Assembly: GCA_035656415.1 (NCBI GenBank)
Contig: DASRSM010000116.1
Location: forward strand, 1-54,641
DNA from: JAFAHZ01 sp035656415
Lineage (GTDB): Bacteria; Vulcanimicrobiota; Vulcanimicrobiia; Vulcanimicrobiales; Vulcanimicrobiaceae
Direction of reading: 5' to 3'
DNA: 54,641 bases
Shown: in pieces, positions 18,523-26,199 of the stretch
Layout: every line of letters starts with the position of its first letter
Numbering within the stretch: position 1 is the stretch's first letter
Translations under genes and position numbers: made by a program
The notes under the pieces: generated by a model
What the model saw: only the letters and a program-made list of their open reading frames with translations
Told to the model about the DNA's origin: nothing
The model's database searches: none

Positions 18523-19690
18523 CGGACAGGCGTATTTTGGGGTCGCCTTCCGCGTAGCCTTCGATGCGAAGGACGGAGTCGCCGGACAAAAGCCGCCACA
18601 GCGCGTCGCCGACGAGTTCCAGGCGCCAGGGCGACAATGTGAGTGCCGCGTCGAACGCGGCACGATCGCGAGGAGCCTCGCGCGCGAGCCGCTCGAGGAC
18701 GGCGCGCGGCACCACCAGACTGGCGGGCAGGTCGGCCTCCCGCGCCAATTCGCCGACGACTACGCCCAGCAGCGAGACGAGCGTATCGCGCGACGGGCCG
18801 AGCGGCCGCTGCGGCTTTTCGGGAAGGCCGGCGTCGTCCAGCGCCTGACCGCGCGCGACCGCGTCCAGAACGGCCGTTCCCAACTGACGGCGCGCGCCGG
18901 CATCGAGCCGCCGCAGCTGCGCGAGATCGTCGAGCGTTTTTGGACGCAGTGTCGCCAAACCGGCGACGACGTCGTCGGGAATCACGTATTTTACCGGGAC
19001 GTCGCGGTCGCGTGCGATGCGATCGCGCAGCTTGACGATCTCGTTGAGAATGCCGAGCTCGCGGCGATTCATCCGCATCGCTCCCGGGATTCGAAGATAC
19101 GCGCGACGCTCGTCGGTGCGATACCGCTCGACGTCGCCCAGCTCTTCGCATTCCTCGTGCGCCCACTCCAAACGCCCTTTTCTCTCGAGCCGTTCGCGCA
19201 GCACGTCGTACATCGGCAGCAAGTGCGCGACGTCGTCGACGAGATACTCGATCTGTCGTTCAGAAAACGGACGCGACGACCAGTCGCTGACCGTCTGCGA
19301 TTTTGCAAGCCGTACGTGCTGCAGATCGCGCACCAAGTCCGCGAGCGAAATCTGCATGCCGTATCCGAGAAACGCCGCCATGATCTGCGTGTCGAAAACG
19401 CGCGGCGGCACGCGATCGAAGCGGTCGGCGAAGATCTTCAAGTCCGAAGAGAGCGCGTGACCGATAACGGTCGTTTCGCGCAGCGCGTCCGCGAGCGGCG
19501 CGATGTCGGTGACGGCGAGCGGATCGACGATGGCCGCAGCGTCGTCGAACGCCAGCTGCACCACCATCAGACGCGGTGAATACGTTCGCTCCGCGTGGAA
19601 CTCGGTATCGATCGCGACGCGCTCGGCAGCGCGAACGCGCGCGCAGAGCTCGTCGAGGCCGCGTTTGTCGACGACGATCGACGGAAGCAT
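18503..19690 (-). CDS. rnd: Ribonuclease D (3'-5' exoribonuclease, HRDC domain)
   Basis: RNase D trims 3' ends of tRNA and other small RNAs. The DEDD exonuclease motifs are present: IDTEFHAE near residue 30, GHALSSDLKIF near 77, and YLVDDVAHLLPMY near 150. An HRDC-like helical domain (about 205-285, with LNEIVKLRDRIARDRDVPVKYVI) and a second helical region follow. It is 395 residues long. The ATG at 19690 overlaps the stop of the upstream VTT-domain gene (TGATG), and the frame further upstream is a shadow of that gene. It overlaps aconitase by 20 bp downstream. Confidence 0.93.
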   Translation of the reverse strand: MLPSIVVDKRGLDELCARVRAAERVAIDTEFHAERTYSPRLMVVQLAFDDAAAIVDPLAVTDIAPLADALRETTVIGHALSSDLKIFADRFDRVPPRVFDTQIMAAFLGYGMQISLADLVRDLQHVRLAKSQTVSDWSSRPFSERQIEYLVDDVAHLLPMYDVLRERLERKGRLEWAHEECEELGDVERYRTDERRAYLRIPGAMRMNRRELGILNEIVKLRDRIARDRDVPVKYVIPDDVVAGLATLRPKTLDDLAQLRRLDAGARRQLGTAVLDAVARGQALDDAGLPEKPQRPLGPSRDTLVSLLGVVVGELAREADLPASLVVPRAVLERLAREAPRDRAAFDAALTLSPWRLELVGDALWRLLSGDSVLRIEGYAEGDPKIRLSDESAQQ

Positions 19691-20334
19691 CACGGCGAAG
19701 GCCTCGGAGCCGGACGGCGGAAGCGGCGGAAATGGAAGTGCGGACAACGATGCGTTTCGCAATAATGCGTCGCGCGCCACTCGGTGCGATGGATGAAGAC
19801 CGTCACGCGATCGCCGAAAATCGCGAGCAGCGTGCAGATCGGTATCGCGATCGCGCACATCGTCCAGACGTGCACCCAAATCGGCACCTTAAACGCTGCC
19901 GCGGTCGCCGTCGCGACGGTCCCGCCGAATCCGGGGATCACGCGAACCGCGAGTAAAAACGCGGGCGATCCGACGGGAAAGCGCTTGACCCAAGCCGGCA
20001 GCCGTTCCAGATATTCGTGCACGTCGAGCAAATGCGTCGCCCGCGTGTTGATCCAGTAGCCGAGCATCGCAGCAAAGACGAGACCGATCGCGTTGACGAT
20101 CGAACCGGTGATGGGTCCGAAGATGGCTCCGTTCATAATCGCCAGCGCGTCGGTCACCGAAAACGGGGCGGAGGCCACTATTGCAAACACGACGACCGCC
20201 AACGGCAGCGCCAATAGGCCGATGTTGCGAATCTCGTGCTCGACTTCGGGCTGATAGCGGATCACGAAGTAGGCCAGCAAAAACGAGGCCACCAGGAGCG
20301 CTAGAGCCGCCGAGCGCCGAACGAGCCGGTTCAA
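19690..20334 (-). CDS. TVP38/TMEM64 (VTT/DedA-like) inner-membrane protein
   Basis: This 214-residue integral membrane protein has an N-terminal helix (about 8-26) and the VTT core with IMNGAIFGPITGSIVNAIGLVFAAMLGYWI at about 67-96, the re-entrant F/G..G signature of this superfamily. A later RVIPGFGG turn corresponds to the conserved R.(I/V)P motif. VTT proteins are linked to lipid scrambling or undecaprenyl-phosphate recycling; the exact role here is unknown. The C-terminal tail is His/Arg/Pro-rich (CPHFHFRRFRRPAP). The start at 20334 is only 6 nt from the divergent VKOR-like start, leaving no room for separate leaders. Confidence 0.88.
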   Translation of the reverse strand: MNRLVRRSAALALLVASFLLAYFVIRYQPEVEHEIRNIGLLALPLAVVVFAIVASAPFSVTDALAIMNGAIFGPITGSIVNAIGLVFAAMLGYWINTRATHLLDVHEYLERLPAWVKRFPVGSPAFLLAVRVIPGFGGTVATATAAAFKVPIWVHVWTMCAIAIPICTLLAIFGDRVTVFIHRTEWRATHYCETHRCPHFHFRRFRRPAPRPSP

Positions 20335-20340
20335 TCCGAG

Positions 20341-20763
20341 ATGGTCACGATACTAGAAGTAGCGATCACGGTTCTGTGCGGAGTTGGGCTCTACGTCTCG
20401 CTTTTCATGCTTGGCAAGGCCGACCGGGCCGAGCGCGGCCTTCTCGAGGAGCCCAGCGTCGTCCAAACCCCGCAGGCGCGCCTTTACGGCGGCGTCCCCA
20501 ACGCGGCACTGGGGATCGCTTACTACGCCGCGCTCGCCGCGGCCGTTTGGCTGGTGCGTTCCCGGGTGGGCGCCGCGATCGTGCTCGCCGCGGTGGCTTT
20601 TGCCGCGATCACCTCGATGATACTCGCCTACTCGCTGCTCTTTATAACCAAAAGGGCGTGCCCGTACTGTTGGACGGGACATACGATCAACTGGTCGCTC
20701 GCCGTCCTGGCCCCATGCTTATTCAAAACGATCATATTGTTTGGGATCGCTGTATTTTGGTAG
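20341..20763 (+). CDS. VKOR-family (vitamin K epoxide reductase-like) membrane protein
   Basis: The 140-residue protein has four hydrophobic helices. Helix 2 begins with GVPNAALGIAYYAAL, and helix 4 carries the redox motif CPYC (Cys107, Cys110), both typical of VKOR. VKORs pass electrons from periplasmic thiols to quinones in disulfide-bond formation. The usual pair of loop cysteines after helix 1 is missing: the loop reads EPSVVQTPQARLYG, and the only other cysteines are 13 and 126. The protein may therefore need a partner thioredoxin or have a changed function. The TAG stop (20761-20763) falls inside the arm of a structured palindrome. No ribosome site precedes the ATG, so it may be leaderless. 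Confidence 0.82.
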   Translation: MVTILEVAITVLCGVGLYVSLFMLGKADRAERGLLEEPSVVQTPQARLYGGVPNAALGIAYYAALAAAVWLVRSRVGAAIVLAAVAFAAITSMILAYSLLFITKRACPYCWTGHTINWSLAVLAPCLFKTIILFGIAVFW

Positions 20764-20846
20764 AATCTGCGTCTCCGGTCTGGAACGGTCTCTATGACCG
20801 ATCCGGCCGGAGTGAGAAGTAGCCGGAGCGCAGCGCCAGATTCTAC
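20760..20846. repeat. Nested palindromic element after the VKOR-like gene
   Basis: Perfect 10-bp arms GTAGAATCTG (20760-20769) and CAGATTCTAC (20837-20846) enclose CTCCGG (20773-20778), which can pair with CCGGAG at 20807-20812 or 20823-20828. They also enclose an inner CGGTC/GACCG hairpin (20786-20800). No known riboswitch or sRNA consensus was recognised. The build and the GGAGCGCAGCG stretch are reminiscent of the REP-like elements in aceF, so a mobile palindrome is the simplest reading. Confidence 0.6.
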
Positions 20847-20861
20847 GATCCGGTGAATGGC

Positions 20862-20898
20862 AGAAAAAACCTGGGGATGGTGCGATTGCACCATCCCC
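20862..20898 (-). terminator. Intrinsic terminator of the RpiB-type isomerase gene
   Basis: A perfect 11-bp stem (GGGGATGGTGC, 20873-20883, with its complement at 20888-20898) and a 4-nt loop are followed on the minus strand by AGG and then six T (20864-20869). It lies 46 nt past the stop of the minus-strand isomerase gene. On the plus strand no T-tract follows. Confidence 0.82.
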
Positions 20899-20944
20899 AC
20901 TGCTTTGCGCAACGCCCTACTGACGGGCGGACGAAGACGTTGGA

Positions 20945-21379
20945 TTAGCGGTTTCGCACTTCGTCGATCATCGCGCGATAGGCGGGGTCTTTCGTCGGCG
21001 CGCCGGCGAACCACGCGTCGAGGATTTCCTCGCCGATTGCGGGAGCGGTCGCACGTAAGCTCAAGCACAGTACGTTGGCGTCGTTCCATTCGCGCGCACC
21101 CGCCGCCGTCGGAGCATCCGCGCACAGCGCCGCACGAACGCCTTCGACCTTGTTGGCAGCGATGCTCACGCCGGTGCCGGTCCAGCAGCAAAGCACGCCG
21201 TAATCGGCCTCCCTGCGCGCCACGGCTTCACCAACCTCGCGCGCGACGCTCGGCCACGCTCCTTGCGCGCCCGTGCCGAGCGCTCCGAAGCGGGTGACCG
21301 CGTGGCCGTGCCGGTCGAGCCAGCGTCCAAGCGCTTCGGGAAGTTCTCCCGGCATGTCGCTTCCGATCGCGATATTCAT
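20945..21379 (-). CDS. RpiB/LacA/LacB-family sugar-phosphate isomerase
   Basis: The 144-residue single-domain protein opens with MNIAIGSDMPGELPEAL, like RpiB (ribose-5-phosphate isomerase B) and the galactose-6-phosphate isomerases. The phosphate and active-site region reads YGVLCCWTGTGVSIAANKVEGVRAALC (about 60-86), including the catalytic-type Cys, GTG and ANK. C-terminal NDANVLCLS matches the family NDANVL(C/A) block. Which sugar phosphate is used cannot be decided. The ATG at 21379 gives the standard N terminus; in-frame sequence further upstream belongs to the divergent NUDIX gene. A strong terminator follows. It is divergent from the NUDIX-MBL gene pair, with a 34-nt gap. Confidence 0.87.
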   Translation of the reverse strand: MNIAIGSDMPGELPEALGRWLDRHGHAVTRFGALGTGAQGAWPSVAREVGEAVARREADYGVLCCWTGTGVSIAANKVEGVRAALCADAPTAAGAREWNDANVLCLSLRATAPAIGEEILDAWFAGAPTKDPAYRAMIDEVRNR

Positions 21380-21413
21380 TCTGAAGGAGATTCGCGCCGC
21401 TGCGGACGCATCC

Positions 21414-21986
21414 ATGGAGATGAGCGCTCCCCGTTTGGCAGCGACCGTGATTCTCGCGCGTCCCTCCGCAGGCGGCTTCGAACTGTACATGACGCGGCGT
21501 TCGCCGGGCAGCGGATTCGCGCCCGACGCGTACGTTTTTCCCGGCGGCACCGTCGATCCGCAAGATGGCGAGATGCCCGAAGCGCTGCGCAACGCCGCGG
21601 CGCGCGAGCTCTTTGAAGAAGCCTGCGTGCGTTTGGATCCAGCGGCGCTGACGCCGTTTTCGCACTGGATCACGCCGCCGAGCGAACCGCGCCGGTACGA
21701 CACGCACTTCTTCTTCGCGCAAGCGCCGCCCGATCAAGTGGCGCGCGCCGACGCGTTCGAAACGCACGACGGTATTTGGATCTCACCGGCGCAGGCGCTG
21801 CAGCGCTACCGCGAACGCAGCTTGCACCTGGTGTATCCGACGATCAAACATCTCGAGCGTCTGCTCGCGTTTACGTCGGTCGGCGAAATCGCCGATTACG
21901 CGCGCGCGAAAGCGATTCACACGATTTGTCCGGACGACTCGGGCGATTCGTTTCGGATTCCGCCGGAGCTGGAGAACGCGTGGTAA
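21414..21986 (+). CDS. NUDIX hydrolase (NUDT19/CoA-pyrophosphatase-like)
   Basis: The 190-residue protein has a Nudix box with FPGGTVDPQDGE and AARELFEEACV (metal-binding REXXEE at about residues 64-69). The flanking pattern AATVILARP...GFELYMTRRSP...FAPDAYVFPGG is like NUDT7/NUDT19-type hydrolases that cleave CoA or nucleoside-diphosphate derivatives; the exact substrate is unknown. The ATG at 21414 is preferred, with ATG 21420 an alternative. The last codons overlap the GTG start of the MBL hydrolase gene by 7 nt, so the two are co-translated. Partnership with the MBL thioesterase-like protein suits a CoA-thioester clean-up role (inference). Confidence 0.9.
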   Translation: MEMSAPRLAATVILARPSAGGFELYMTRRSPGSGFAPDAYVFPGGTVDPQDGEMPEALRNAAARELFEEACVRLDPAALTPFSHWITPPSEPRRYDTHFFFAQAPPDQVARADAFETHDGIWISPAQALQRYRERSLHLVYPTIKHLERLLAFTSVGEIADYARAKAIHTICPDDSGDSFRIPPELENAW

Positions 21987-22891
21987 CGCTCGTCCGCGCA
22001 CCTAATCCGTCGGCGATGACGCTGAGCGGTACGAACTCGTACCTCGTCGACTGCGGCGGCGGCGCGGCGCTCGCGATCGATCCGGGTCCGCCCATCCAAC
22101 GCCACGTCGAGGCGATCGCGCAAGCGGCGCAGGAGCGCGGCTTAACGATTCGCGCGATCGCACTCACGCACGGACATCCCGATCACGCACCGGCCGCGCG
22201 ACCGCTCGCAAAACTCACCGGCGCGCCGGTGTACGCGCATCCAAACGGCAGCGTGGATCGCGACGCGGATCTTCCGCTCGAGGGCGAGCTGCGCGTCGGC
22301 AACGCCGCGCTGCGCGTCATCGATTCACCCGGCCACACCTTCGATCATGTGGTTTTCTATCTGCCGCCGGAACGCGCGCTGTTTACCGGCGACGTGATCT
22401 TGGGCGAAGGCACGGTCGTCATCGCACCGCCGGGCGGAGCGATGCGCCCGTATCAATCGACCCTTCGTCGTCTCGCAAACGAGTTTCCCGACGCGCGCAC
22501 GATTTACGGCGGTCACGGTCCGGTCGTCGACGACGCGCGCGCGAAGATCGCCGAATATATCGAGCATCGCGAGATGCGCGAGCGCGAGTTGACGCAAGCG
22601 TTGGCTCGCAGCGAAAAAACGATTCCCGACCTCGTTCTCGAGATCTACGGCCAAGCGCGACCCGTGTTGTGGCCGGCGATGGCGCGCCAGATGCTGGCTT
22701 ACCTCATCGCGCTCGAGAGCGAAGGCCGCGTCGTATCGCGGCGGCTCGATCGCCCGATGACCGATCGCGAGCGTTGGATTCTCAATCCGCCCCTCGATGA
22801 GATCGTCGGAAGCGAGCAAGCCAAAGTCATTGCCGAAGAACTGGGAGCGCAGCTCACCGTGAACGACCTCGACGCGTATACGCTGCTTTGA
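21980..22891 (+). CDS. MBL-fold metallo-hydrolase (LACTB2-like)
   Basis: The 303-residue metallo-beta-lactamase-fold protein has the metal motif THGHPDHA (His64, His66, Asp68, His69), a later SPGHTFDHV His and GDVILGEGTVVIAPP. The N terminus APNPSAMTLSGTNSYLV and the C-terminal helical wing (about 215-300) match LACTB2-type hydrolases, described as endoribonucleases or thioester hydrolases. The start is GTG at 21980, overlapping the NUDIX stop. The 3' end overlaps the convergent APC permease gene by 38 bp. The biochemical substrate is not readable. Confidence 0.9.
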   Translation: MVTLVRAPNPSAMTLSGTNSYLVDCGGGAALAIDPGPPIQRHVEAIAQAAQERGLTIRAIALTHGHPDHAPAARPLAKLTGAPVYAHPNGSVDRDADLPLEGELRVGNAALRVIDSPGHTFDHVVFYLPPERALFTGDVILGEGTVVIAPPGGAMRPYQSTLRRLANEFPDARTIYGGHGPVVDDARAKIAEYIEHREMRERELTQALARSEKTIPDLVLEIYGQARPVLWPAMARQMLAYLIALESEGRVVSRRLDRPMTDRERWILNPPLDEIVGSEQAKVIAEELGAQLTVNDLDAYTLL

Positions 22892-24392
22892 CTTCGGAAA
22901 GCGCGCCGGCGCCGACGATGATGGCCATCACGAGCAGCGTCACCCAGCCGTAGTTGAACGCGGCGCGACCGCTCGTCAGCGCGCTCGGCCAAACGATATT
23001 GAGCAGCATGAGCAACAAGTAGAGCCCGCCCGCGATCGTTACCGGAACGCCCCACGCGCCAAGGGTAAAAACGCCGCTCGGTTTCCATCCGCGATTTCGC
23101 GCGATCAACGCCCCGAGCACCGTCAAGAAAAACGCCAGATAGATACCCGACGTCGCAAACGACACGAGCGCGTAAAGCGCGTTGACGTTGGCGGGGTAGT
23201 CGAACCACAGCACGCGTACCGGCTTGCTGGGATTGACCAGCACCAGCAGCAAGAAGAGGAACGGAATCACGGTGCCGACGAGAATCGCGTTCACCGGCGT
23301 TTGATGGCGCGGCGAAATGCTCGCGATCTGCTTGCTCAAGGGAAGTTCGCCGTCGCGCGCCAGCGCGAACGCGACGCGCGCACCCGCACCTTGCACCGCC
23401 GTCCCGCAGCTAAAAAACGCGACGATGACCATCACGAGGAAAAAGTTTTGCAGCCACGGCGGAAGCTGGGCGAGGATCGTGTTGATGCCGCCGCTGACGA
23501 CCGGCCCGATGCCGCCGTGCGGCGTGGCGAGCAGCAATCCGAGCACCAGTACGAACGACGCGATGCCGCCGTACAGCAGCGCGCTGCGCATCGCGCGCGG
23601 AACCTGGCGTTGCGCGTCCACGGTCTCTTCCGAAATGTCGCCCGCCGATTCGAATCCGTAAAAGATGTAGACGTTGGCGAGCACGGCGACCAGCGCGGCG
23701 CCGGTCCACCAGCTGCCGCCGAAATCGAGACCCATCGGATTGGTCTTGAGGTGCTCGACGCCTTGTGTCGTGAGGATAAATCCAAGGTGCTGATGGAACG
23801 CGAAAAACGCCAGCGCCAAAAAGACGCCGAAGGTTCCGATGGTTTCGACGTACACGCCGTACCGCGCGACGCGGCCCATGATCTTCGCGCCGACCGAGTT
23901 CAAAATGGCCGACAACACGATGAACCCGCCGGCGATGACGAAGATCGTCGCGTGATCGTCGGGCCTTACGTGCGTGTTGAACAGCACGTTGCACAACGCC
24001 GTGACGTAACCGACAGCTCCCGAATCCACCGACGCGACGGTCGCGAGCAGCGCGAAACCGTAAATCCAGCCGACGTACCAGCCGAATCGCGGCCCGACGT
24101 TGTACTTTCCGTATTGATAGAGCGCGCCCGAGAGCGGATACTCGCTGGCGAGCTCGCCGAACACGAGCGCGACCAGCAGCATGCATCCGACGACCACCGG
24201 GATCGTCCAGATGTAGCGCGGGCCGCCCGTCCCCAACCCCAGCGTGTAGAGCGAATAAATCCCCACCATAGGGCTGAGGTAACTGAACGCAACGGAGAAA
24301 TTGTCGAAGAGCGAGAGCACTCTCGACAGTTGCTGCTTATACCCGAGCGCCGCTAAGCGCTCGTCATCCCCGGTTACTTCCCGTCGGCCCAT
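22854..24392 (-). CDS. APC-superfamily amino acid permease
   Basis: The 512-residue protein has about 12 transmembrane segments. The N-terminal stretch LAALGYKQQLSRVLSLFDNFSVAFSYLSPMVGIYSL is the signature of the APC/GABA-permease-like group. LVALVFGELASEYPLSGALYQYGKY and YGFESAGDISEETVDAQRQVPRAM correspond to conserved loops. It imports or exchanges an amino acid or amine across the inner membrane; the substrate is unknown. The ATG at 24392 is preferred; an ATG 21 nt further upstream is also possible. It overlaps the preceding SnoaL-like gene by 19 bp, so they are probably one transcript. Confidence 0.93.
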   Translation of the reverse strand: MGRREVTGDDERLAALGYKQQLSRVLSLFDNFSVAFSYLSPMVGIYSLYTLGLGTGGPRYIWTIPVVVGCMLLVALVFGELASEYPLSGALYQYGKYNVGPRFGWYVGWIYGFALLATVASVDSGAVGYVTALCNVLFNTHVRPDDHATIFVIAGGFIVLSAILNSVGAKIMGRVARYGVYVETIGTFGVFLALAFFAFHQHLGFILTTQGVEHLKTNPMGLDFGGSWWTGAALVAVLANVYIFYGFESAGDISEETVDAQRQVPRAMRSALLYGGIASFVLVLGLLLATPHGGIGPVVSGGINTILAQLPPWLQNFFLVMVIVAFFSCGTAVQGAGARVAFALARDGELPLSKQIASISPRHQTPVNAILVGTVIPFLFLLLVLVNPSKPVRVLWFDYPANVNALYALVSFATSGIYLAFFLTVLGALIARNRGWKPSGVFTLGAWGVPVTIAGGLYLLLMLLNIVWPSALTSGRAAFNYGWVTLLVMAIIVGAGALSEVKAAYTRRGRSR

Positions 24393-24826
24393 GCCCAGGC
24401 GGCGATGCGCCATCCGGACGACGATTTTTTCAAGACCAGCGTCCACACCGAATTGTTCTGCGTGACGGGCGCCCCTTTGTGCTCGTACGTATACGTAGTG
24501 GGAACGACGACGTAGGCTACGTCCCCGGTAACGTCGACGTGCCAAGGCGCGCCAAGCGTAACGTGCGATCCCGTGTCACCATCGCTTTTGTTAAATGCCT
24601 CGTAGGCACTCTCCCAGTCCGCACACGACATCCATGCGTGCGGCGGAAAGTCGTCGATAATGCCGGCCTGCGGCGCGCAGGCGGCCAACTCGCCCGTTAC
24701 GTCGTGCTTATTGAATGCATCGACGAACTTTTGGACGGTTCCCATCGGGCTCACCGGCGTCGCTCCAAGCGTAAACACTGCCAAAGCAAGGGCTGAAGCG
24801 AAGGCTCTCAAACGTAGCACGTTCAT
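24374..24826 (-). CDS. Secreted SnoaL-like (NTF2-fold) protein
   Basis: The 150-residue protein has a signal peptide (about 1-25) followed by an NTF2/SnoaL-like domain with MGTVQKFVDAFNKHDVTGELAACAP, a central DWESAYEAF helix and the C-terminal strands YVVVPTTYTYEHKG...WTLVLKKSSSGWRIAAWAWA. Such domains are small binding or enzyme folds; here it would be periplasmic. GGAGG lies 8 nt before the ATG at 24826. It overlaps the downstream permease gene by 19 bp. Confidence 0.82.
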   Translation of the reverse strand: MNVLRLRAFASALALAVFTLGATPVSPMGTVQKFVDAFNKHDVTGELAACAPQAGIIDDFPPHAWMSCADWESAYEAFNKSDGDTGSHVTLGAPWHVDVTGDVAYVVVPTTYTYEHKGAPVTQNNSVWTLVLKKSSSGWRIAAWAWADGK

Positions 24827-24990
24827 GCGTCATCCTCCGAGGCTGGCAACCTACGTCACCTTGCTGCTGACGGCCTGCGAAGAATGCTAGCGCGACCATT
24901 ACGTTCTACGGCTATCCCGACAATACGCCGCCCGGAAAAGCGATCGCGCATCCGGTGATTCACCAGCGCGCCGGCGGTGACGGAACCTAC
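24825..24990 (+). pseudogene. Frameshifted, truncated remnant of a small secreted protein gene
   Basis: An ATG at 24825 opens a signal-peptide-like stretch (MRHPPRLATYVTLLLTAC) that stops at 24888-24890. In the +1 frame, 24892-24990 encodes ATITFYGYPDNTPPGKAIAHPV and then IHQRAGGDGTY. That resembles a conserved small secreted protein seen in actinobacterial and other genomes (recognised from memory). After TY the expected continuation is lost. One frameshift plus loss of the 3' half explains this. The 24827-25182 gap contains no other convincing gene. Confidence 0.5.
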
Positions 24991-25006
24991 TTTGACATGC
25001 TCCCCG

Positions 25007-25079
25007 GAATGAATCCCGAGGATTCTGCAACGCTCTTTCGAGCGAAGCGCTTCCTGCCCCGAGCCCGCCCGAATGAATC
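25007..25079. repeat. 55-nt palindrome-containing insert flanked by 9-nt direct repeats
   Basis: GAATGAATC occurs at 25007-25015 and again at 25071-25079. Between them lie 55 nt with a GAAGCGCTTC palindrome (25044-25053), and GAATCC/GGATTC (25011-25025) forms a hairpin across the left repeat. This resembles a small palindromic element with a target duplication, sitting where the decayed gene loses its homology. Chance is not excluded. Confidence 0.35.
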
Positions 25080-25182
25080 TTACGCGAGTTGCACGCAGCC
25101 GCCGATTCATCCAGGTCTCACATGCTCGTCTCTCCGGTTCGATTTACCAGAATCGCCCCCGCCCAAACGGCTCGTGCGAGGG

Positions 25183-26199
25183 TCAGTCGATGTCGAGGAC
25201 GATCTTTCCGAACTGATTTGACGAGGCCATTCGCTGCGCGGCCGCAACGACGTCGTTCATCGCGAAAACTTGGTCGATTGCCGGACGCAGGTTGCCTTCT
25301 TCGAAAAGCTCGAGCATCGAGTCGAAATCCTGCGAACTGCCCATCGAGGTTCCCGCGATCGTCACGTGTTTCCAAAAGAGCGGAAATAACTTGATCGTCG
25401 CGTCGAGATTGGTACCGCCGTAAATGGCGATCCGTCCGCCGGGACGCACGGCGTCGATCGCTTTGGCGAGGGTATCGCCGCCCGACGAATCGACGACCAG
25501 ATCGATCGGCCCCTTCGATCGCAGCGTTTTGTGCCAATCGGGATCGGTGCGATAGTTCAAACCTTCGTCGGCGCCGAGCGCCTTCGCACGCTCCAGCTTT
25601 TCGTCGCTTCCCGACGTGACGATCGCGCGAGCACCCGCCTGCTTCGCAAAAAGCAAAACGAACGTCTGCACGCCGCCGCCGACGCCGGTTATCAGCACGG
25701 TCTGGCCGGCTTTGAGCTCGCCGCGGGTAAACGTTGCGCGGTATGCGGTCAGTCCGGCGAGCGGAATGGCCGCCGTTTCTTGCATCGACAGCCGTCGCGG
25801 TTTTGGATACACGTTGACGGCCGGCACCGCAACGTATTGCGCGAACGTTCCGGGGTGCGGCATCCCGACAATCGAGCTGGAACGTGCGTCCCACACGTGC
25901 GGATCGTCGCCCCATCCCAGCATCGGATCGATGACGACCGCGTCGCCTTCACGCAACTGCGAAACGCCGTCGCCGACGGCCGCTACTTCGCCGGCGCCGT
26001 CGGAGCCGAGAATCACGGGCAGTTCGATTTTCGGATACAGCCCTTGGGTGATAAATACGTCGCGCCGGTTGAACGCTGCGGCGCGCACGCGCACCACGAC
26101 CTCTCCGGGGGCCGGGTGCGGTACCGGAATCTCGTCGATTCGAAGGTTCTGCGGTCCGCCTATTTCGTGAAGGCGGACCGCACGCATCGTCTGAGTCAT
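25183..26199 (-). CDS. Zinc-type alcohol dehydrogenase/quinone oxidoreductase-like (MDR) protein
   Basis: The 338-residue medium-chain dehydrogenase/reductase has a GroES-like N-terminal half (MRAVRLHEIGGPQNLRIDEIP, VRAAAFNRRDVFITQG, GSDGAGEVAAVGDGV) and a Rossmann half with the NAD(P) motif ITGVGGGVQTFVLLFAKQAGARAIVTSG (about 170-198). The catalytic Zn cysteine is absent from the FNRRD segment, which suggests a Zn-independent quinone- or enoyl-reductase activity. The ATG at 26199 overlaps the stop of the TonB receptor gene (ATGA), so translation is coupled. The frame upstream is a shadow of the receptor gene. The substrate is unknown. Confidence 0.92.
   Translation of the reverse strand: MTQTMRAVRLHEIGGPQNLRIDEIPVPHPAPGEVVVRVRAAAFNRRDVFITQGLYPKIELPVILGSDGAGEVAAVGDGVSQLREGDAVVIDPMLGWGDDPHVWDARSSSIVGMPHPGTFAQYVAVPAVNVYPKPRRLSMQETAAIPLAGLTAYRATFTRGELKAGQTVLITGVGGGVQTFVLLFAKQAGARAIVTSGSDEKLERAKALGADEGLNYRTDPDWHKTLRSKGPIDLVVDSSGGDTLAKAIDAVRPGGRIAIYGGTNLDATIKLFPLFWKHVTIAGTSMGSSQDFDSMLELFEEGNLRPAIDQVFAMNDVVAAAQRMASSNQFGKIVLDID

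Noticed and set aside
20760..20846. A known riboswitch or tRNA-like gene
   Set aside because: It has nested stems, but no cloverleaf, no CCA end and no match to aptamer cores I know. It is better described as a palindromic element.
25007..25079. Complete insertion sequence
   Set aside because: It is only 73 nt with no coding capacity. At most it is a miniature palindromic element, listed with low confidence.
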